A stretch of 35,384 nucleotides of DNA, taken from NCBI GenBank assembly GCA_017503375.1, contig JAFVTF010000092.1:1-35384 (forward strand), written 5' to 3'. This DNA is from Lentisphaeria bacterium (GTDB lineage: Bacteria > Verrucomicrobiota > Lentisphaeria > Victivallales > UBA1829). The first letter of the stretch is position 1. Each line of letters starts with the position of its first letter. Below the pieces are notes generated by a model, which was given only the letters and a program-made list of their open reading frames with translations, was not told the origin of the DNA and searched no databases. A program made the translations under genes and the position numbers. This document shows, piece by piece, positions 35,218 to 35,384 of the stretch.

Positions 35218-35384
35218 GGCTCTGCTCCCAATAAAGGTTGTTACTTGAGGAGGGGAAAAAGCCCTTTTGAGGAAAGGTCCTTTTTCCCCTCCTCAAACTC
35301 CACCCCTTTTTTCCAAACCTTTTTGCGGCATTCTGATTTTTGATAACAAAAATCAAAATGCCATCTTTTGAGTGAAATAGAAGA
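35218..35384 (-). repeat. Palindromic dispersed repeat, copy C (truncated by window end)
   Basis: In reverse orientation to copies A and B, this begins GGCTCTGCTCCC (35218-35229). Its large hairpin has perfect 16-bp arms TTGAGGAGGGGAAAAA (35245-35260) and the complement (35281-35296). The sequence of the arms differs from copies A and B while pairing is kept. A smaller hairpin (GGCATTCTGATTTTTG against CAAAAATCAAAATGCC) follows. The far terminus lies outside the window. Confidence 0.85.

Overview
The window looks like a chromosomal segment of a Lentisphaerae/Victivallales-type bacterium in the PVC group. The main reason is four short proteins that share a nearly invariant prepilin-like N-terminus ([18 protein letters not shown]) and end in an H-X9-DG-like motif. 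They are interleaved with very large secreted carbohydrate-active proteins and with LacI- and GntR-type regulators, an arrangement typical of that phylum. The assignment comes from reading the sequence and was not tested by a database search.

Layout. (a) 1-2.9 kb: the end of a palindromic repeat; a minus-strand gene for a full-length elongation factor G-like protein whose GTPase motifs have all decayed; then a 665-bp non-coding stretch holding a second, rearranged repeat copy. (b) 2.9-7.7 kb: a LacI-type regulator, a pilin-like protein and a secreted DUF4838 protein in one operon closed by a strong terminator. A group II intron 5' remnant and another repeat fragment follow. (c) 7.9-17.8 kb: a GntR-type repressor diverges from an operon encoding a small secreted protein, a 996-residue CBM9-like/TIM-barrel protein, a pilin-like protein, a 1197-residue GH-A-like protein and another pilin-like protein, closed by a terminator. 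A consensus sigma-70 promoter and two GTGGGTCAA-type operator candidates lie between the two transcription units. (d) 17.8-23.9 kb: a perfect 10-bp dyad, then a Gfo/Idh/MocA oxidoreductase, a pilin-like protein, a DUF4886-like SGNH hydrolase, a sugar isomerase/epimerase-type TIM barrel and a GH78 rhamnosidase-like enzyme without a signal peptide. (e) 23.9-26.7 kb: an intact copy of the repeat, then a reduced cell-division cluster: mraZ behind four 10-nt-phased TGGAN boxes, an FtsL-position membrane protein, an FtsI-like protein that stops before the transpeptidase domain, and FtsW. (f) 26.7-30.1 kb, minus strand: DUF1015, hisB and a sodium:neurotransmitter-type symporter, with an RNA hairpin that appears to couple translation of the last two. 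(g) 30.3-35.4 kb: an intact GT2 gene, a decayed minus-strand glycosyltransferase region, a glycerophosphodiester phosphodiesterase, an unrecognised 273-residue protein behind an operator-like dyad, and another repeat copy cut by the window end.

How the genes fit together: regions b-d look like three separately controlled glycan-utilisation units. Each combines a control element, one or two pilin-like surface proteins and carbohydrate enzymes, and the third adds cytoplasmic sugar-processing enzymes. The most unusual items are the degenerate EF-G, the transpeptidase-less FtsI-like protein beside FtsW, the pilin-like proteins without the usual Gly at position -1, and the repeat family whose hairpin arms change sequence while keeping pairing.
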